64,000 nucleotides of DNA from Allomesorhizobium camelthorni (GCF_011045125.1 NZ_JAAKZF010000016.1:44757-108756), one strand, 5' to 3'; counted from the stretch's first letter, positions 23,646-32,914 are shown. Numbers and translations: made by a program. Notes: a model not told the origin generated them from the sequence alone.

Positions 23646-23771
23646 CCTCAACCCAGGGTTCCTTTCCGGGCAGCTTCCTTTACGTGAGCTACGCGCTGGT
23701 TGAATTAAGAATTTCCGGTGCTAGTGTCACCAACCAGAACGGCGGCCCCAACGACCGCCGGCTCGCTCGAC

Positions 23772-23794
23772 GAAGCCGAAATGGTTTCGGCTTC
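23772..23794. promoter_or_regulatory. Perfect hairpin in the leader of oppA
   Basis: GAAGCCGAAA / TTTCGGCTTC with a 3-base loop (10-bp stem), about 58 bases before the oppA ATG and not followed by a T-run. It could be a terminator of the glg cluster read from either strand or an mRNA leader element. Function unknown. Confidence 0.4.
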
Positions 23795-23851
23795 AGGGCT
23801 TAAAACGACGCTCGCCATGGCTGAGGGGCCGCGGCAAACCGGGAGAGTAGC

Positions 23852-25447
23852 ATGCTTCACAATGTTCTGAAGGCGACTGTGTTCGCCACCAGCCTGCTTG
23901 TCGTGAATGGAGTGGTTATCGCGCCGGCGATGTCGGAAGTGATCTACAACCGCGGCAACGACACCGATCCGACGACGCTCGACCACCACAAGACATCGAC
24001 TATTGCCGAAGCCAATCTGATGCGCGAGCTCTATGAAGGGTTGGTTGTCTATAACGCCAAGGCCGAAGTCGTTCCTGGCGTCGCCGAGAGCTGGGAAGTC
24101 TCCGACGACGGGTTGAAATACACGTTCAAGCTGCGCGAAAACGCCAAATGGTCGAACGGCGATCCTGTGAAAGCCAGCGATTTCGTGTTCAGCTTCCAGC
24201 GCATCCAGGATCCGGCCGTAGCCGCGCCCTATGCGAACATGCATTATGCGATCGCCAACGCCGAATCCGTGAACAAGGGCGAGAAGAAGCCGGAGGAAAT
24301 GGGCCTCAAGGCGATCGACGACCGGACGCTCGAGATCACGCTCGCTGCTCCGACGCCCTATTTCCTCGAGCTGCTTACCCATCAGACCGGCTTGCCGGTC
24401 CATCAGGCTTCGGTGGAGAAGTTCGGCAACGATTTCACCAAGCCGGGCAACATGGTGACCAACGGCGCCTACATGCTCGAATCGTTCACTCCGAACGACA
24501 AGATCGTGATGAAGAAGAACCCGCATTTCCACGATGCGGCGAATGTGAAGATCGACGTCGTCAACTTCATTCCGTTCGAAGACCGTTCCGCCTGCCTGCG
24601 ACGCTTCGAGGCCGGTGAGGTGCTGTCCTGCTCGGATATTCCGGCCGAACAGATGGACTATATGCGCGAGAAATTGGGCGAACAGGTCCACATCGCGCCC
24701 TATCTCGGCAGCTACTACCTGCCGGTGAAGGTGAAGAAGGAGAAATTGGCTGATCCGCGCGTGCGTCACGCGATCTCCATGGCCATCGATCGCGACTTCC
24801 TGGCCAAGGAAATCTGGCGCGAAACCATGCTGCCCGGTTATTCGATCGTGCCGCCCGGCATCAGCAACTACAATGATCCCGTGTTCCTCGAATACAAGGA
24901 CATGGACATCCTCGATCGCGAGGACAAAGCCAAGGAACTGCTGAAGGAAGCCGGCGTCGAGGAAGGCGAGCTTTCCGTGGAGCTTCGCTACAACACCAGC
25001 GAGAACAACAAGAACACCATGACGGCGATCGCCGACATGCTGAAGAATATCGGAATCTCCGCAACCCTGTTCGAGATGGAAGGAACCGGCTATTTCGACT
25101 ACATGAAGCAGGACGGCGACTTCGACATCACCCGCGCCGGCTGGATCGGCGACTACAGCGATCCCCAGAACTTCCTCTTCCTGTTCGAAAGCGACAATCT
25201 CGGCTTCAACTATCCGCGCTGGGAGAACGCCGAATACGATGCGCTGATGGAAAAGGCGGAGACCACCATCGACCTGGCCGAGCGCTCCAAGCTTCTCAAC
25301 CAGGCCGAAGCTATCTTCCTGAAGGAAGTTCCGGCTATTCCCATCCTCTACTACTCTTCTCGCGCGCTCGTTTCGAGCAAGCTGAAGGGCTGGGAAGACA
25401 ACATCCAGGACGTCCACGGCACGCGTTTCATGTCGATCGAAGGCTGA
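23852..25447 (+). CDS. oppA: Oligopeptide ABC transporter substrate-binding protein (OppA-like)
   Basis: Periplasmic receptor of a peptide importer, SBP family 5. A signal peptide covers about residues 1-27 (hydrophobic TVFATSLLVVNGVVIAPA). The mature protein has the family pattern YNRGNDTDPTTLDHHKT, EGLVVYNAKAEVVPGVAESW and FKLRENAKWSNGDPV. Length 531 residues matches OppA (about 540). The gene is followed by a strong stem-loop and then oppB, which suits over-production of the receptor. Substrate is inferred from family; some members bind muropeptides or other ligands. Confidence 0.92.
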   Translation: MLHNVLKATVFATSLLVVNGVVIAPAMSEVIYNRGNDTDPTTLDHHKTSTIAEANLMRELYEGLVVYNAKAEVVPGVAESWEVSDDGLKYTFKLRENAKWSNGDPVKASDFVFSFQRIQDPAVAAPYANMHYAIANAESVNKGEKKPEEMGLKAIDDRTLEITLAAPTPYFLELLTHQTGLPVHQASVEKFGNDFTKPGNMVTNGAYMLESFTPNDKIVMKKNPHFHDAANVKIDVVNFIPFEDRSACLRRFEAGEVLSCSDIPAEQMDYMREKLGEQVHIAPYLGSYYLPVKVKKEKLADPRVRHAISMAIDRDFLAKEIWRETMLPGYSIVPPGISNYNDPVFLEYKDMDILDREDKAKELLKEAGVEEGELSVELRYNTSENNKNTMTAIADMLKNIGISATLFEMEGTGYFDYMKQDGDFDITRAGWIGDYSDPQNFLFLFESDNLGFNYPRWENAEYDALMEKAETTIDLAERSKLLNQAEAIFLKEVPAIPILYYSSRALVSSKLKGWEDNIQDVHGTRFMSIEG

Positions 25448-25462
25448 CCCGGCGGGTGCAAC

Positions 25463-25492
25463 GTCCATGCGGGAGTTTGCTCCCGCATGGAC
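25463..25492 (+). terminator. Strong stem-loop between oppA and oppB
   Basis: Perfect 13-bp stem GTCCATGCGGGAG / CTCCCGCATGGAC with a TTTG loop, 15 bases after the oppA stop. No T-run follows, so it is more likely to stabilise the oppA 3' end and reduce read-through than to stop transcription completely. Confidence 0.65.
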
Positions 25493-25640
25493 CTTCGCTT
25501 CCCGGCGTGCGGGCATGGTCGATATCTGCAAGGAACTTCGCTGCGGCGCCGTATCCGGCGTCGACGAAGCCTCGGCTATCCGCATCGGGAACCCCTCACG
25601 ATCAAGGGGCGTTACATCTGACGGCCCGCGGAGTTAGCCA

Positions 25641-26564
25641 ATGTTCGCATATGTGCTGAGGCGATTTGCCGGCGCGGTGCCGACGCTTTTCATCATCGTC
25701 ACAATCGCATTCTTCATGATCCGCCTGGCGCCCGGCGGGCCGTTCGACCTCGAACGCCCACTCGACCCGCTGATCATGGAGAACCTCAATCGGGCTTATA
25801 ATCTCGATAAGCCGCTTCTCTACCAATACGGCCACTATTTGTGGAACCTGGCGCAGGGTGATCTGGGGCCAAGCTTTACCCGCCGGGATTTTTCCGTGGT
25901 CGACCTGTTCCGCACAGGGCTGCCGGTGTCGGTCCTGCTCGGTGGAATGGCCATCTCGCTTGCACTTATCGTGGGAACTTTCCTCGGAGCGCTGGCCGCG
26001 CTCAAGCAAAACACCGCCGTCGACTACGCCGTCGTTGGAACGGCGACGTTCGGGATCACGATCCCGCCCTTTGTCATCGCGCCGATCCTGAGCCTGCTGT
26101 TTGGCGTCTGGCTAGGCTGGCTGCCGGCGGGAGGCTGGAGCAGCGGTTCGCTGCGGCATATGATCCTTCCGGTGGCGACGCTCGCATTGCCGCAGATCGC
26201 GATAGTGGCCCGCCTGACGCGCGGCGCCACCATCGAGGCGCTGCGATCCGACCATGTGCGCACCGCGCGCGCCTACGGTCTGCCGACCCGCATCGTCGTC
26301 GGCGTCCACGCGCTACGTGCCGCCATCCTGCCTGTGGTCTCCTACCTCGGTCCGACCGCCGCCGCGCTGCTGACGGGTTCGGTCGTCGTCGAGACGATCT
26401 TCGGCATACCGGGCATAGGCCGCTATTTCGTCCAGGGCGCGCTTGGGCGCGACTACACGCTGGTGATGGGAACGGTCGTCGTCATCGCCGTGTTCGTCGT
26501 CGTCTTCAATCTTATCGTCGACATCCTCTACGCATTGCTCGATCCGAGGGTGCGCTATGACTGA
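25641..26564 (+). CDS. oppB: Oligopeptide ABC transporter permease OppB
   Basis: Inner-membrane subunit of the peptide importer (307 residues). The N-terminus MFAYVLRRFAGAVPTLFIIV is the standard OppB/DppB start, with a first transmembrane helix. Further helices follow, and the coupling (EAA-like) loop is seen in TARAYGLPTRIVVGVHALRA. The C-terminal ALLDPRVRYD is family-typical. It lies 193 bases after oppA, with the intercistronic hairpin between, and overlaps oppC by eight bases. Confidence 0.93.
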   Translation: MFAYVLRRFAGAVPTLFIIVTIAFFMIRLAPGGPFDLERPLDPLIMENLNRAYNLDKPLLYQYGHYLWNLAQGDLGPSFTRRDFSVVDLFRTGLPVSVLLGGMAISLALIVGTFLGALAALKQNTAVDYAVVGTATFGITIPPFVIAPILSLLFGVWLGWLPAGGWSSGSLRHMILPVATLALPQIAIVARLTRGATIEALRSDHVRTARAYGLPTRIVVGVHALRAAILPVVSYLGPTAAALLTGSVVVETIFGIPGIGRYFVQGALGRDYTLVMGTVVVIAVFVVVFNLIVDILYALLDPRVRYD

Positions 26565-27705
26565 TCATTCGACCATAGCGGCGCGTGAAGTGCTCACCGA
26601 GGCCGGCCCAATGATCGCCGGGCGGTCACTGTGGCAGGACGCATGGCGTCGTCTACGCAAGAACAAGGCGGCGGTCGCCAGCGCGATAGTGCTGCTGCTC
26701 CTGGCTCTTGCGGGCATTTTCGGGCCGTTGGTTGCGCCTCATCCATACGACCGCATCTACCCGCAATATGTGCGCACGCCGGCCAGCCTCGAGGCTTATC
26801 CCAAGGCCGAGCGCATCATTCCCGCATTCGAGAGCGTCGTAAGCCGCGCCCGCGTCGAGACCGGCTCCGCCGAGGTCGAAGGATCGACGGTGCGGATGCC
26901 GATTTCGAGCAGCGAGGCGCTCGACCCGCGCATCGTGCGCTATGTCGACCGGTCCGACCTGTTCGAGAATGCCCGCATCGAGGAACTGAGCGCTGACGGA
27001 CGGAGTGGCGTCATGGTGGCCGACGTTCACCGGCTGCGCTTCCTCTTCGGCACTGATTCCAATGGCCGCGACCTGCTTGCCCGCATTCTGATCGGAATTC
27101 GTGTCTCGCTGGCGATCGGCGTTCTCGCGTCCGCGATGGCGCTTCTGTTCGGCGTGTCCTACGGCGCGATCGCCGGCTATCTCGGCGGCCGGGTCGACGG
27201 TGTAATGATGCGCATAGTCGACATCCTCTATTCGCTGCCTTTCATCTTCTTCGTCATCCTGCTCGTGGTGTTTTTCGGGCGAAATTTCATCCTGATCTTC
27301 ATCGCCATCGGGGCGACGGAGTGGCTGGACATGGCCCGCATCGTGCGCGGTCAGGCGCTGATGCTGAAACGCCAGGAATTCGTGCAGGCGGCCGAGGCGC
27401 TCGGCGTCGACAATTCGGGCATTCTGCGGCGTCACATCATTCCCAACACGCTCGGTCCGGTCGTCGTGTTCGTCACGCTCCTGGTGCCCAAGGCGATATT
27501 GCTCGAAAGCCTTCTGTCGTTTCTCGGCCTCGGCGTGCAGGAACCGCTGACCAGCCTCGGCCTGCTGATCTCGGACGGCGCGGCCAACATCCAGGGCGCA
27601 ACCTGGCTGCTGATCTATCCGGCAATTGCTCTGACCGTCATTTTGTTCGCCCTGAACTTCCTCGGCGACGGCCTGCGCGACGCACTCGACCCGAAGGACC
27701 GCTGA
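26557..27705 (+). CDS. oppC: Oligopeptide ABC transporter permease OppC, with extended periplasmic loop
   Basis: Second membrane subunit of the peptide importer. Typical features are the short cytoplasmic N-terminus with SLWQDAWRRLRKNKAAV, TM1, and LFGTDSNGRDLLARILIGIR ahead of the core helices; the coupling loop is AAEALGVDNSGILRRHIIP. At 382 residues it is about 80 longer than E. coli OppC. The extra length is a hydrophilic insert between TM1 and the GTDSNGRD motif (about residues 60-155), expected on the periplasmic side. The gene overlaps oppB by eight bases and is one base from oppDF. Confidence 0.92.
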   Translation: MTDHSTIAAREVLTEAGPMIAGRSLWQDAWRRLRKNKAAVASAIVLLLLALAGIFGPLVAPHPYDRIYPQYVRTPASLEAYPKAERIIPAFESVVSRARVETGSAEVEGSTVRMPISSSEALDPRIVRYVDRSDLFENARIEELSADGRSGVMVADVHRLRFLFGTDSNGRDLLARILIGIRVSLAIGVLASAMALLFGVSYGAIAGYLGGRVDGVMMRIVDILYSLPFIFFVILLVVFFGRNFILIFIAIGATEWLDMARIVRGQALMLKRQEFVQAAEALGVDNSGILRRHIIPNTLGPVVVFVTLLVPKAILLESLLSFLGLGVQEPLTSLGLLISDGAANIQGATWLLIYPAIALTVILFALNFLGDGLRDALDPKDR

Positions 27706-27706
27706 T

Positions 27707-29341
27707 ATGGGGGAGAATAAGACCGACACGATCCTGAGCATTCGCGGCCTGAACGTGAGCTTCGCCACGCATGATGGCGAGGTGCGGGCGGTGAAGAATG
27801 TCGATTTCGACGTACGTCCGGGCGAAACGGTGGCCATTGTCGGCGAGTCCGGTTCAGGCAAGAGCCAGTCCATGATGGCGCTGATGGGGCTCCTGGCTTC
27901 GAACGGGCGCGCCACCGGCTCCGCCCGCTACCGCGACCAGGAACTGATCGGCATGTCCGAGCGCCGCCTCAACAAGGTGCGCGGCGAAAAGATCACCATG
28001 ATCTTCCAGGAGCCGATGACCTCGCTCGATCCGCTCTACAAGATCGGCCGCCAGATCTCCGAGCCGCTGATCCATCATGGAGGGCTCCTTTCGGCTGCGC
28101 AGGCTCGACCGCGCGTGCTGGAGCTTTTGAGGCTGGTCGGAATACCTGATCCCGAACGGCGCATCGATTCCTACCCGCACGAGCTTTCCGGCGGGCAGCG
28201 CCAGCGCGTCATGATCGCCATGGCGTTGGCGAACAATCCCGACATACTGATCGCCGATGAGCCGACGACGGCGCTCGACGTGACGGTGCAGGCGCAGATC
28301 CTGGCGCTTCTGGCCGAGTTGCAGAGCAGGCTCGGCATGGCGATTGTGTTCATCACCCACGATCTCGGCATCGTCCGCCGTTTCGCCGACCGGGTCTACG
28401 TTATGCGCTCCGGCGAGGTGGTCGAGGAGGGCGCCACGGAAGCGCTTTTCTCCACGCCGAAGCACGCCTACACGAAGATGCTGCTGGAGGCGGAGCCAAC
28501 CGGCCGCAAGGCGCCGCCGCCCGCCAACGCGCCAATCCTGCTGGAAGGCAGGAACGTCGAGGTGACCTTTACGATCGGCGGCGGCTTCCTGGCCGGCGAG
28601 CCGCTGATGCTGCGGGCGGTCAACCGCATTTCCATCGCGCTGAAGAAAGGGCAGACTATCGGCATCGTCGGGGAGTCCGGGTCCGGCAAGTCGACGCTGG
28701 GCCGCGCCCTGCTGAGGCTGCTCCCCAGCGACGGGGCCATTCGGTTTGGCGGACGCGACATCTCCACAGCCGGGCGCGAGGAGATGAGGCCGCTGCGACG
28801 CGAGATGCAACTGGTGTTCCAGGATCCGTTCGGCTCGCTGTCGCCGCGTATGACCATCGGCCAGGTCATCACCGAGGGCCTGCTGGTGCATGAGCCGTCG
28901 CTCTCGGGCAAGGATCGCGATCGACGGGCGATTGAGGCGTTGCGCGAGGTCGGGCTCGATCCCGCCATGCGCAATCGCTATGCGCACGAATTTTCAGGTG
29001 GGCAAAGGCAGCGCATCGCCATTGCCCGCGCCATCATCCTCAAGCCCAAGGTCGTGGTGCTCGACGAGCCGACCTCGGCGCTCGACCGCTCGGTCCAGAA
29101 GCAGATTGTCGACCTGCTGCGCGACCTCCAGCAGGCGCATGATCTGTCCTATTTGTTTATCAGCCACGATCTAGCCGTGGTGCGGGCGATGTCGGACTAC
29201 ATCATCGTGATGAAGCAGGGCCAGATCGTCGAGGAAGGGCCGACAGCCGAGATATTCGACGATCCGCGCGAGGAATACACACAGACGCTGATGGCCGCCG
29301 CGATCGATGTGACGAAGTTCCGGGCGGCAGCGCCGAGTTAG
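27707..29341 (+). CDS. oppDF: Fused dual ABC ATPase of oligopeptide transporter (OppDF)
   Basis: A single 544-residue protein carries both ATP-binding cassettes, replacing separate OppD and OppF. Cassette 1 (about residues 1-265) has Walker [10 protein letters not shown], signature [14 protein letters not shown] and Walker [13 protein letters not shown]. Cassette 2 (about 280-535) has [17 protein letters not shown], signature [14 protein letters not shown] and [12 protein letters not shown]. Both cassettes therefore look catalytically complete. The ATG is one base after the oppC stop. It ends the operon. Confidence 0.93.
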   Translation: MGENKTDTILSIRGLNVSFATHDGEVRAVKNVDFDVRPGETVAIVGESGSGKSQSMMALMGLLASNGRATGSARYRDQELIGMSERRLNKVRGEKITMIFQEPMTSLDPLYKIGRQISEPLIHHGGLLSAAQARPRVLELLRLVGIPDPERRIDSYPHELSGGQRQRVMIAMALANNPDILIADEPTTALDVTVQAQILALLAELQSRLGMAIVFITHDLGIVRRFADRVYVMRSGEVVEEGATEALFSTPKHAYTKMLLEAEPTGRKAPPPANAPILLEGRNVEVTFTIGGGFLAGEPLMLRAVNRISIALKKGQTIGIVGESGSGKSTLGRALLRLLPSDGAIRFGGRDISTAGREEMRPLRREMQLVFQDPFGSLSPRMTIGQVITEGLLVHEPSLSGKDRDRRAIEALREVGLDPAMRNRYAHEFSGGQRQRIAIARAIILKPKVVVLDEPTSALDRSVQKQIVDLLRDLQQAHDLSYLFISHDLAVVRAMSDYIIVMKQGQIVEEGPTAEIFDDPREEYTQTLMAAAIDVTKFRAAAPS

Positions 29342-29375
29342 CCCTGCCAAGGCTGGTCTAACTTAGCGGTCGCCC

Positions 29376-29567
29376 TCAGCTTTCAGCCTTGAACGTCTTG
29401 GCCAGTTCCATGAGCTTCTTGCGGTCGTTGCCGTGGCGGCGAATGAGTTCGCGGGCCTGGTTCGGCGACAGATCGGTCGCTTCGGCCAAGTGGAGCGCCT
29501 CGGCCTCCAGATCGTCTGTCATGCTCGCCTGATGCTGACCGCCGGACTTCGTTTTGTCGTCTGCCAT
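29376..29567 (-). CDS. Small DUF3606-type protein
   Basis: A 63-residue soluble protein resembling DUF3606 proteins, which are common in rhizobia: an N-terminal polar stretch and a C-terminal helical module (ATDLSPNQARELIRRHGNDR then KKLMELAKTF). No function is established for the family. It starts with ATG and lies convergent to oppDF (34 bases between stops). No partner gene is apparent. Confidence 0.75.
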   Translation of the reverse strand: MADDKTKSGGQHQASMTDDLEAEALHLAEATDLSPNQARELIRRHGNDRKKLMELAKTFKAES

Positions 29568-29638
29568 GCCAGCTCTTGCTGGTTGGTGGTCTTCCTGAAA
29601 CCCGGCCGGTAATTGTTGGTTCCTCGTGTTGCGGCCTG

Positions 29639-29745
29639 ATGCCTACAGGAAACGGTGAAGCGAACGTCTTTCGTTTGGCAGCGAACGCCGCAACCGCCCA
29701 GGAACTTCGGGCAGTGTCAGTTGTTCAATGCGTTCCTCTGGAGCC
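29639..29745 (+). repeat. Copy A of a diverged 107-bp direct repeat
   Basis: Aligns without gaps to 31136-31242, with about three-quarters of bases identical by eye. Both copies keep an open frame starting MPTGNG, with ANV, LAA and AQE in common, but the frames diverge at once after the repeat. This copy fills the middle of the 307-base gap between the DUF3606 gene and the glycosyltransferase-like gene; I see nothing else in that gap. Confidence 0.6.
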
Positions 29746-29874
29746 TGGGCAAGGCACTGATCTCGGCGGCGCCGCTGCGTGGTACGCCATAACTAGGTGC
29801 CCGCCGTCCCCTGGTCCATGTCCATCATCGCCCGTTTCCCTTCTGGCTTTGGCCGGGTGGGGCTCTTTTTTGCT

Positions 29875-30594
29875 TCAGGCGCTGCTTATATCCACCTGCC
29901 TTAATCCTAGATCGGGCAAGAGTTCCGGGCCGATGGCAAACGGCAGGTTCTTGATCGCGGCGGCTCGCCACCATTCGGGCAGTAGGTCTCCAGGGAACTC
30001 CTCGTCGCGCCTATGCCGCACTTTTTTCGAGCTGCGACTTTCCTGCTTGTGCAGTATCGCCGCTCTTGAAAACGCCATCTGCATCCGCGCCGAAATCGGC
30101 CGCTGTTTGACTTTCGCAAGGATCGTCTCTGGCAGCCACTCGACCGAAATTCTGTTCTCGAGAGCCATATCCCACCAGGCGTAGCCGAGCGAAACCTGAT
30201 CCCATACGTGCGGGAAGTCGCGGCAATATCGGCACCATAGATCGATGAGGGCTTCCGCGCCCGGGCCGGTTCCGAAGTAAATCTGTCCGCCCGAGAAATC
30301 CCATCCTTGGCGTTTCACAGCGGCCATGTCGGCGTGGCAATTTACGAGCTCGGTCAGCGGCCGTCTGATGACGGCGTCGGCGTCCACCCACAAGATGCTG
30401 CGGTCGGTCGCCCTACGCATCTCCTGGATGAATAGCGACTTCTGCGCGCAGTTTTCGACCCAGGACGCTTTCGCCGGGCGGGACTCAATCCTCGCGTCCA
30501 GCCCGAGCCTGCGGGCCGAAGCGGCTAGCTCTCTGGCGTGGCCTTCATAAGGTGTGTTCGGTGTGTAATACGATACGATTAGTGGATGTCCCAA
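29875..30594 (-). CDS. Glycosyltransferase-like protein with DxD motif
   Basis: A 239-residue protein with features of a GT-A fold nucleotide-sugar transferase: an N-terminal beta-strand PLIVSYYTPNTPYEG, a central WVDADAVIRRPL segment whose DAD would bind metal and nucleotide-sugar, and KRQGWDFSGGQIYFGTGP after it. The start is TTG at 30594, because no ATG exists early in the frame and GGGGTCGGGG lies just upstream; this is the least certain point. Base composition is lower in GC than the neighbours, suggesting transfer. It lies between two diverged repeats. Specific family and substrate unknown. Confidence 0.6.
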   Translation of the reverse strand: MGHPLIVSYYTPNTPYEGHARELAASARRLGLDARIESRPAKASWVENCAQKSLFIQEMRRATDRSILWVDADAVIRRPLTELVNCHADMAAVKRQGWDFSGGQIYFGTGPGAEALIDLWCRYCRDFPHVWDQVSLGYAWWDMALENRISVEWLPETILAKVKQRPISARMQMAFSRAAILHKQESRSSKKVRHRRDEEFPGDLLPEWWRAAAIKNLPFAIGPELLPDLGLRQVDISSA

Positions 30595-30664
30595 CGCCCC
30601 GACCCCAATTTTATGCCTCGCCTGCTGCTAGAAACGCCGCCAGAATACGGTTGCACCGCTTTCG

Positions 30665-31021
30665 TCACGCCACATGCTCCAGACTGGCGATCGACTTGAG
30701 ATATTGGACGTCCGATTTCTTCCGCACGCCGACGATCAGCACGGCGTCGGGGCGGATCTTGTCGACCATCTTCCTTTCAGCGCGGCGTATGAAGCCGCTG
30801 TCCTTTCTGATGGACATGATTTGGCCGAGGAATTCCTTCTTCGTGCAATCGACGACCGTGACCTGGATGTGGTGCGACTCGATGCTGAGCACTTTTAACT
30901 TCACCCATCCTCCTTGCCGGAGGTGGTCTATCCAGAACTGGTCCGGCTCGGCCTCTTTACCGCGCACAAAATCAACGCTGGCCCGCAGAATATCCTGCAG
31001 GCCGTCAAAAACGGCTCTCAT
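30665..31021 (-). CDS. Hypothetical protein, no recognised family
   Basis: A 118-residue soluble protein. The ATG at 31021 is preferred over an open extension of 134 codons upstream, because that extension is Ser/Arg/Pro-rich, without recognisable structure, and runs through repeat copy B. The body looks like a folded alpha/beta protein (FWIDHLRQGGWVKLKVLSIE, then TVVDCTKKEFLGQIMSI). It lies upstream of the glycosyltransferase-like gene on the same strand with 70 bases between, so they may be co-transcribed. Function unknown. Confidence 0.5.
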   Translation of the reverse strand: MRAVFDGLQDILRASVDFVRGKEAEPDQFWIDHLRQGGWVKLKVLSIESHHIQVTVVDCTKKEFLGQIMSIRKDSGFIRRAERKMVDKIRPDAVLIVGVRKKSDVQYLKSIASLEHVA

Positions 31022-31135
31022 GCAATTTTTTCCCCGCTCCAAAAATGCCCGGTAGGGTTGTGACGTGCCGCCTCGACTAAGGCAAGGGCTTTTCCTTGGT
31101 CGTCTCGTGAATGTTGTTCCGGATATTGAGACATG

Positions 31136-31242
31136 ATGCCGACTGGAAACGGCGGAGCGAACGTCCTTGCGTTGGCAGCGGATGCCGATATCGCCCAGGA
31201 ACATCGGACAGCGTTGGTTGTTCATTCCGTGCAACGGAGGCC
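31136..31242 (+). repeat. Copy B of the diverged 107-bp direct repeat
   Basis: Same length and orientation as 29639-29745. Together the copies bracket the glycosyltransferase-like gene and the orphan gene, a 1.4-kb module. It lies in the 562-base stretch 31022-31583, which otherwise holds only the possible ClpP-like remnant at 31338-31463. Confidence 0.6.
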
Positions 31243-31337
31243 ATTTGAATGGACGCCCAGATATCGCGCACCGCGACCTCAATTCCGGAGTGCCTGCTCC
31301 GGCCGCAGATCCGCATGTCCGGCCTGCTGAGCGCGGC

Positions 31338-31463
31338 AGCTTCGAGATGCTCTGCCGGGATACCGGGGTAAGCTTCGATGAATGCATCGAGAAGGCGCAG
31401 ACCGGTTGGTACGTCAAGGCCAATGAAGCGCTGAAGCTGCGTCTGGTCGAGGGCGGTCTCTGA
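31338..31463 (+). pseudogene. Possible remnant of a ClpP/SppA-like protease C-terminus
   Basis: The last 41 codons before a stop encode a peptide with TGWYVKANEALKLRLVEG, which resembles the C-terminal AxEALxLGLVDxV pattern of ClpP-like and SppA-like serine proteases. Nothing upstream in this frame has the Ser or His motifs, so only a tail survives, if the match is real. The 562-base gap around it looks like gene debris. Low confidence. Confidence 0.25.
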
Positions 31464-31583
31464 CGCCGAGAAGTTTCTGTGGGGCTTTCGCGAAGAGTGA
31501 AGGCTGAACGGCTCGGCCGATCTTCCGCAATGTAGTCCTACTGGCGTTCTCCACCGGTGGCGGCGAGCATACGAGATCGAGAG

Positions 31584-32603
31584 CTAAACCTCGGGGATGT
31601 TCTCTTTCAAAATCAGGTGCAGCCGCGGTGGATGCCCTTCATACGGCAGGTCGCGCACGGCGTGTTCGAGCAGGTTGAGCGCTTCGCGGGCCTCGACGCG
31701 GGGGTTCTGGTCGATGACCGCATCCATGGTCCCGTCGAGCAGAAGCTGCTTGGTGCCTTCCGTCAGTTCGTGGCCGAGGAACACGACCGAGCGTTCGAGG
31801 TTTCGCTCCTTGAGGGCGCGCGCGACGCCCTGGTTGCCCGCTCCGATGTTGTATATGCCGGCAAGATCGTCGTGCCGGTCGAGCAAGGCTGCGGCTTCCG
31901 CATAGGCGCGTTCGCGGTCGTCCCGCATCTCGCGCAGTTCGACGATCTCCAGGTTCGGGAACTCTTCGGCAAGAACGTGCCGAAAACCCATCTCGCGCTC
32001 CTGGTGGCCGCGATAGGACAGCGATCCGGCGAACATCGCGACCTTCCTCGGCTGGCCAGCGCCCAGCAGGCGCCCGAGCACGTAGCCGGCCAGCCTGCCG
32101 GCCTGACGGTTGTCGATGCCGACATAGGCGACCCTCGGCACGTGGAGTATGTCCGTCGCCAGCGTCACGACCTTGATGTCGTTGGCCGACAGCGCCCGGA
32201 TCGCCTCCCGGACGGTCGGGTGATCGAGCGCGATGAGGCCGACGCCGTCCGTCTTGCCATGCAAATTGTGCAGCGTACGGGCGAGGGTGTCGGGGTTGAA
32301 GCCCTCGATCGAGCTGACGCGGACGTCGAGTTCTGGCCGCGCCGCGCCTTGCGCGCTCAACTGGTCGTGCAACATGCGAATGAAGGTGTTCGTGCCGACA
32401 GGCAGGACGAAATCGAGCCGGATCTTTGCCGAACTCTGCCCGGCCCAGCTCGGGGCAGTCGCGAGGTAGCCGAGCTTCTTCGCCGTATTGAAGACGATCT
32501 CGCGCGTGCGGTCGCGAACGCCGGGGCGGTTGTTGAGCACGCGGTCCACCGTCGCGGCGGAAACCCCGGCTTCACGTGCAATGTCCATAAGGGTCGAACG
32601 CAT
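31584..32603 (-). CDS. LacI-family transcriptional regulator
   Basis: Probable repressor of the divergent catabolic cluster at 33-49 kb. The N-terminus MRSTLMDIAREAGVSAATVD is a classic LacI helix-turn-helix, followed by the hinge helix NTAKKLGYLA (about residues 40-50). A periplasmic-binding-like sensor domain covers residues 60-330, typical for sugars or polyols. Length 339 is normal. It is transcribed away from the ABC binding-protein gene across a 354-base gap, the common arrangement for a local regulator. Inducer unknown. Confidence 0.9.
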   Translation of the reverse strand: MRSTLMDIAREAGVSAATVDRVLNNRPGVRDRTREIVFNTAKKLGYLATAPSWAGQSSAKIRLDFVLPVGTNTFIRMLHDQLSAQGAARPELDVRVSSIEGFNPDTLARTLHNLHGKTDGVGLIALDHPTVREAIRALSANDIKVVTLATDILHVPRVAYVGIDNRQAGRLAGYVLGRLLGAGQPRKVAMFAGSLSYRGHQEREMGFRHVLAEEFPNLEIVELREMRDDRERAYAEAAALLDRHDDLAGIYNIGAGNQGVARALKERNLERSVVFLGHELTEGTKQLLLDGTMDAVIDQNPRVEAREALNLLEHAVRDLPYEGHPPRLHLILKENIPEV

Positions 32604-32884
32604 GCTGCAGAGCTTTCAAGCAAGGTGGAACGGGTGTCCACCACGGGCACGGCCCGAGTGATTCTGATGGAAAAAGATGTACCTGGACAAGGATGGACGG
32701 CAAGCGTCGCAACGGTGTTTAGGGAGCCGGCGATCATGCCGCAAGCCGAAAGGAGCGGGCGGAAACACCTCAAATAACATCATGATGGGAGTGTATCAGC
32801 ATTTTGTGCGCTGCGGCAGGAGTTTGAATTTGCACGGCTATCTTCTCGATGTACCTGAGTGATGATTTTTGATTTGAAATGATG

Positions 32885-32914
32885 TTGACAGCCTCATGAG
32901 CAAACGTCAATATT
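32885..32914 (+). promoter_or_regulatory. Predicted promoter and operator ahead of the LacI-linked transporter
   Basis: A consensus -35 TTGACA (32885-32890) is followed at 18 bases by AATATT (32909-32914), a 4/6 match to -10. The -35 is the left arm of an inverted repeat TTGAC ... GTCAA (32885-32889, 32906-32910), with an 8-bp palindrome CTCATGAG (32893-32900) between. A LacI-type repressor there would block the promoter. The rest of the 354-base gap shows no gene. Confidence 0.5.

Noticed and set aside
23705..25585. Minus-strand open frame of about 626 codons opposite oppA
   Set aside because: Antisense to a clear receptor gene, no start signals or domains; shadow.
29576..30184. Plus-strand open frame of about 202 codons beginning before repeat copy A
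   Set aside because: Its second half is antisense to the glycosyltransferase-like gene, and the peptide is compositionally odd; only the repeat itself is retained as a feature.
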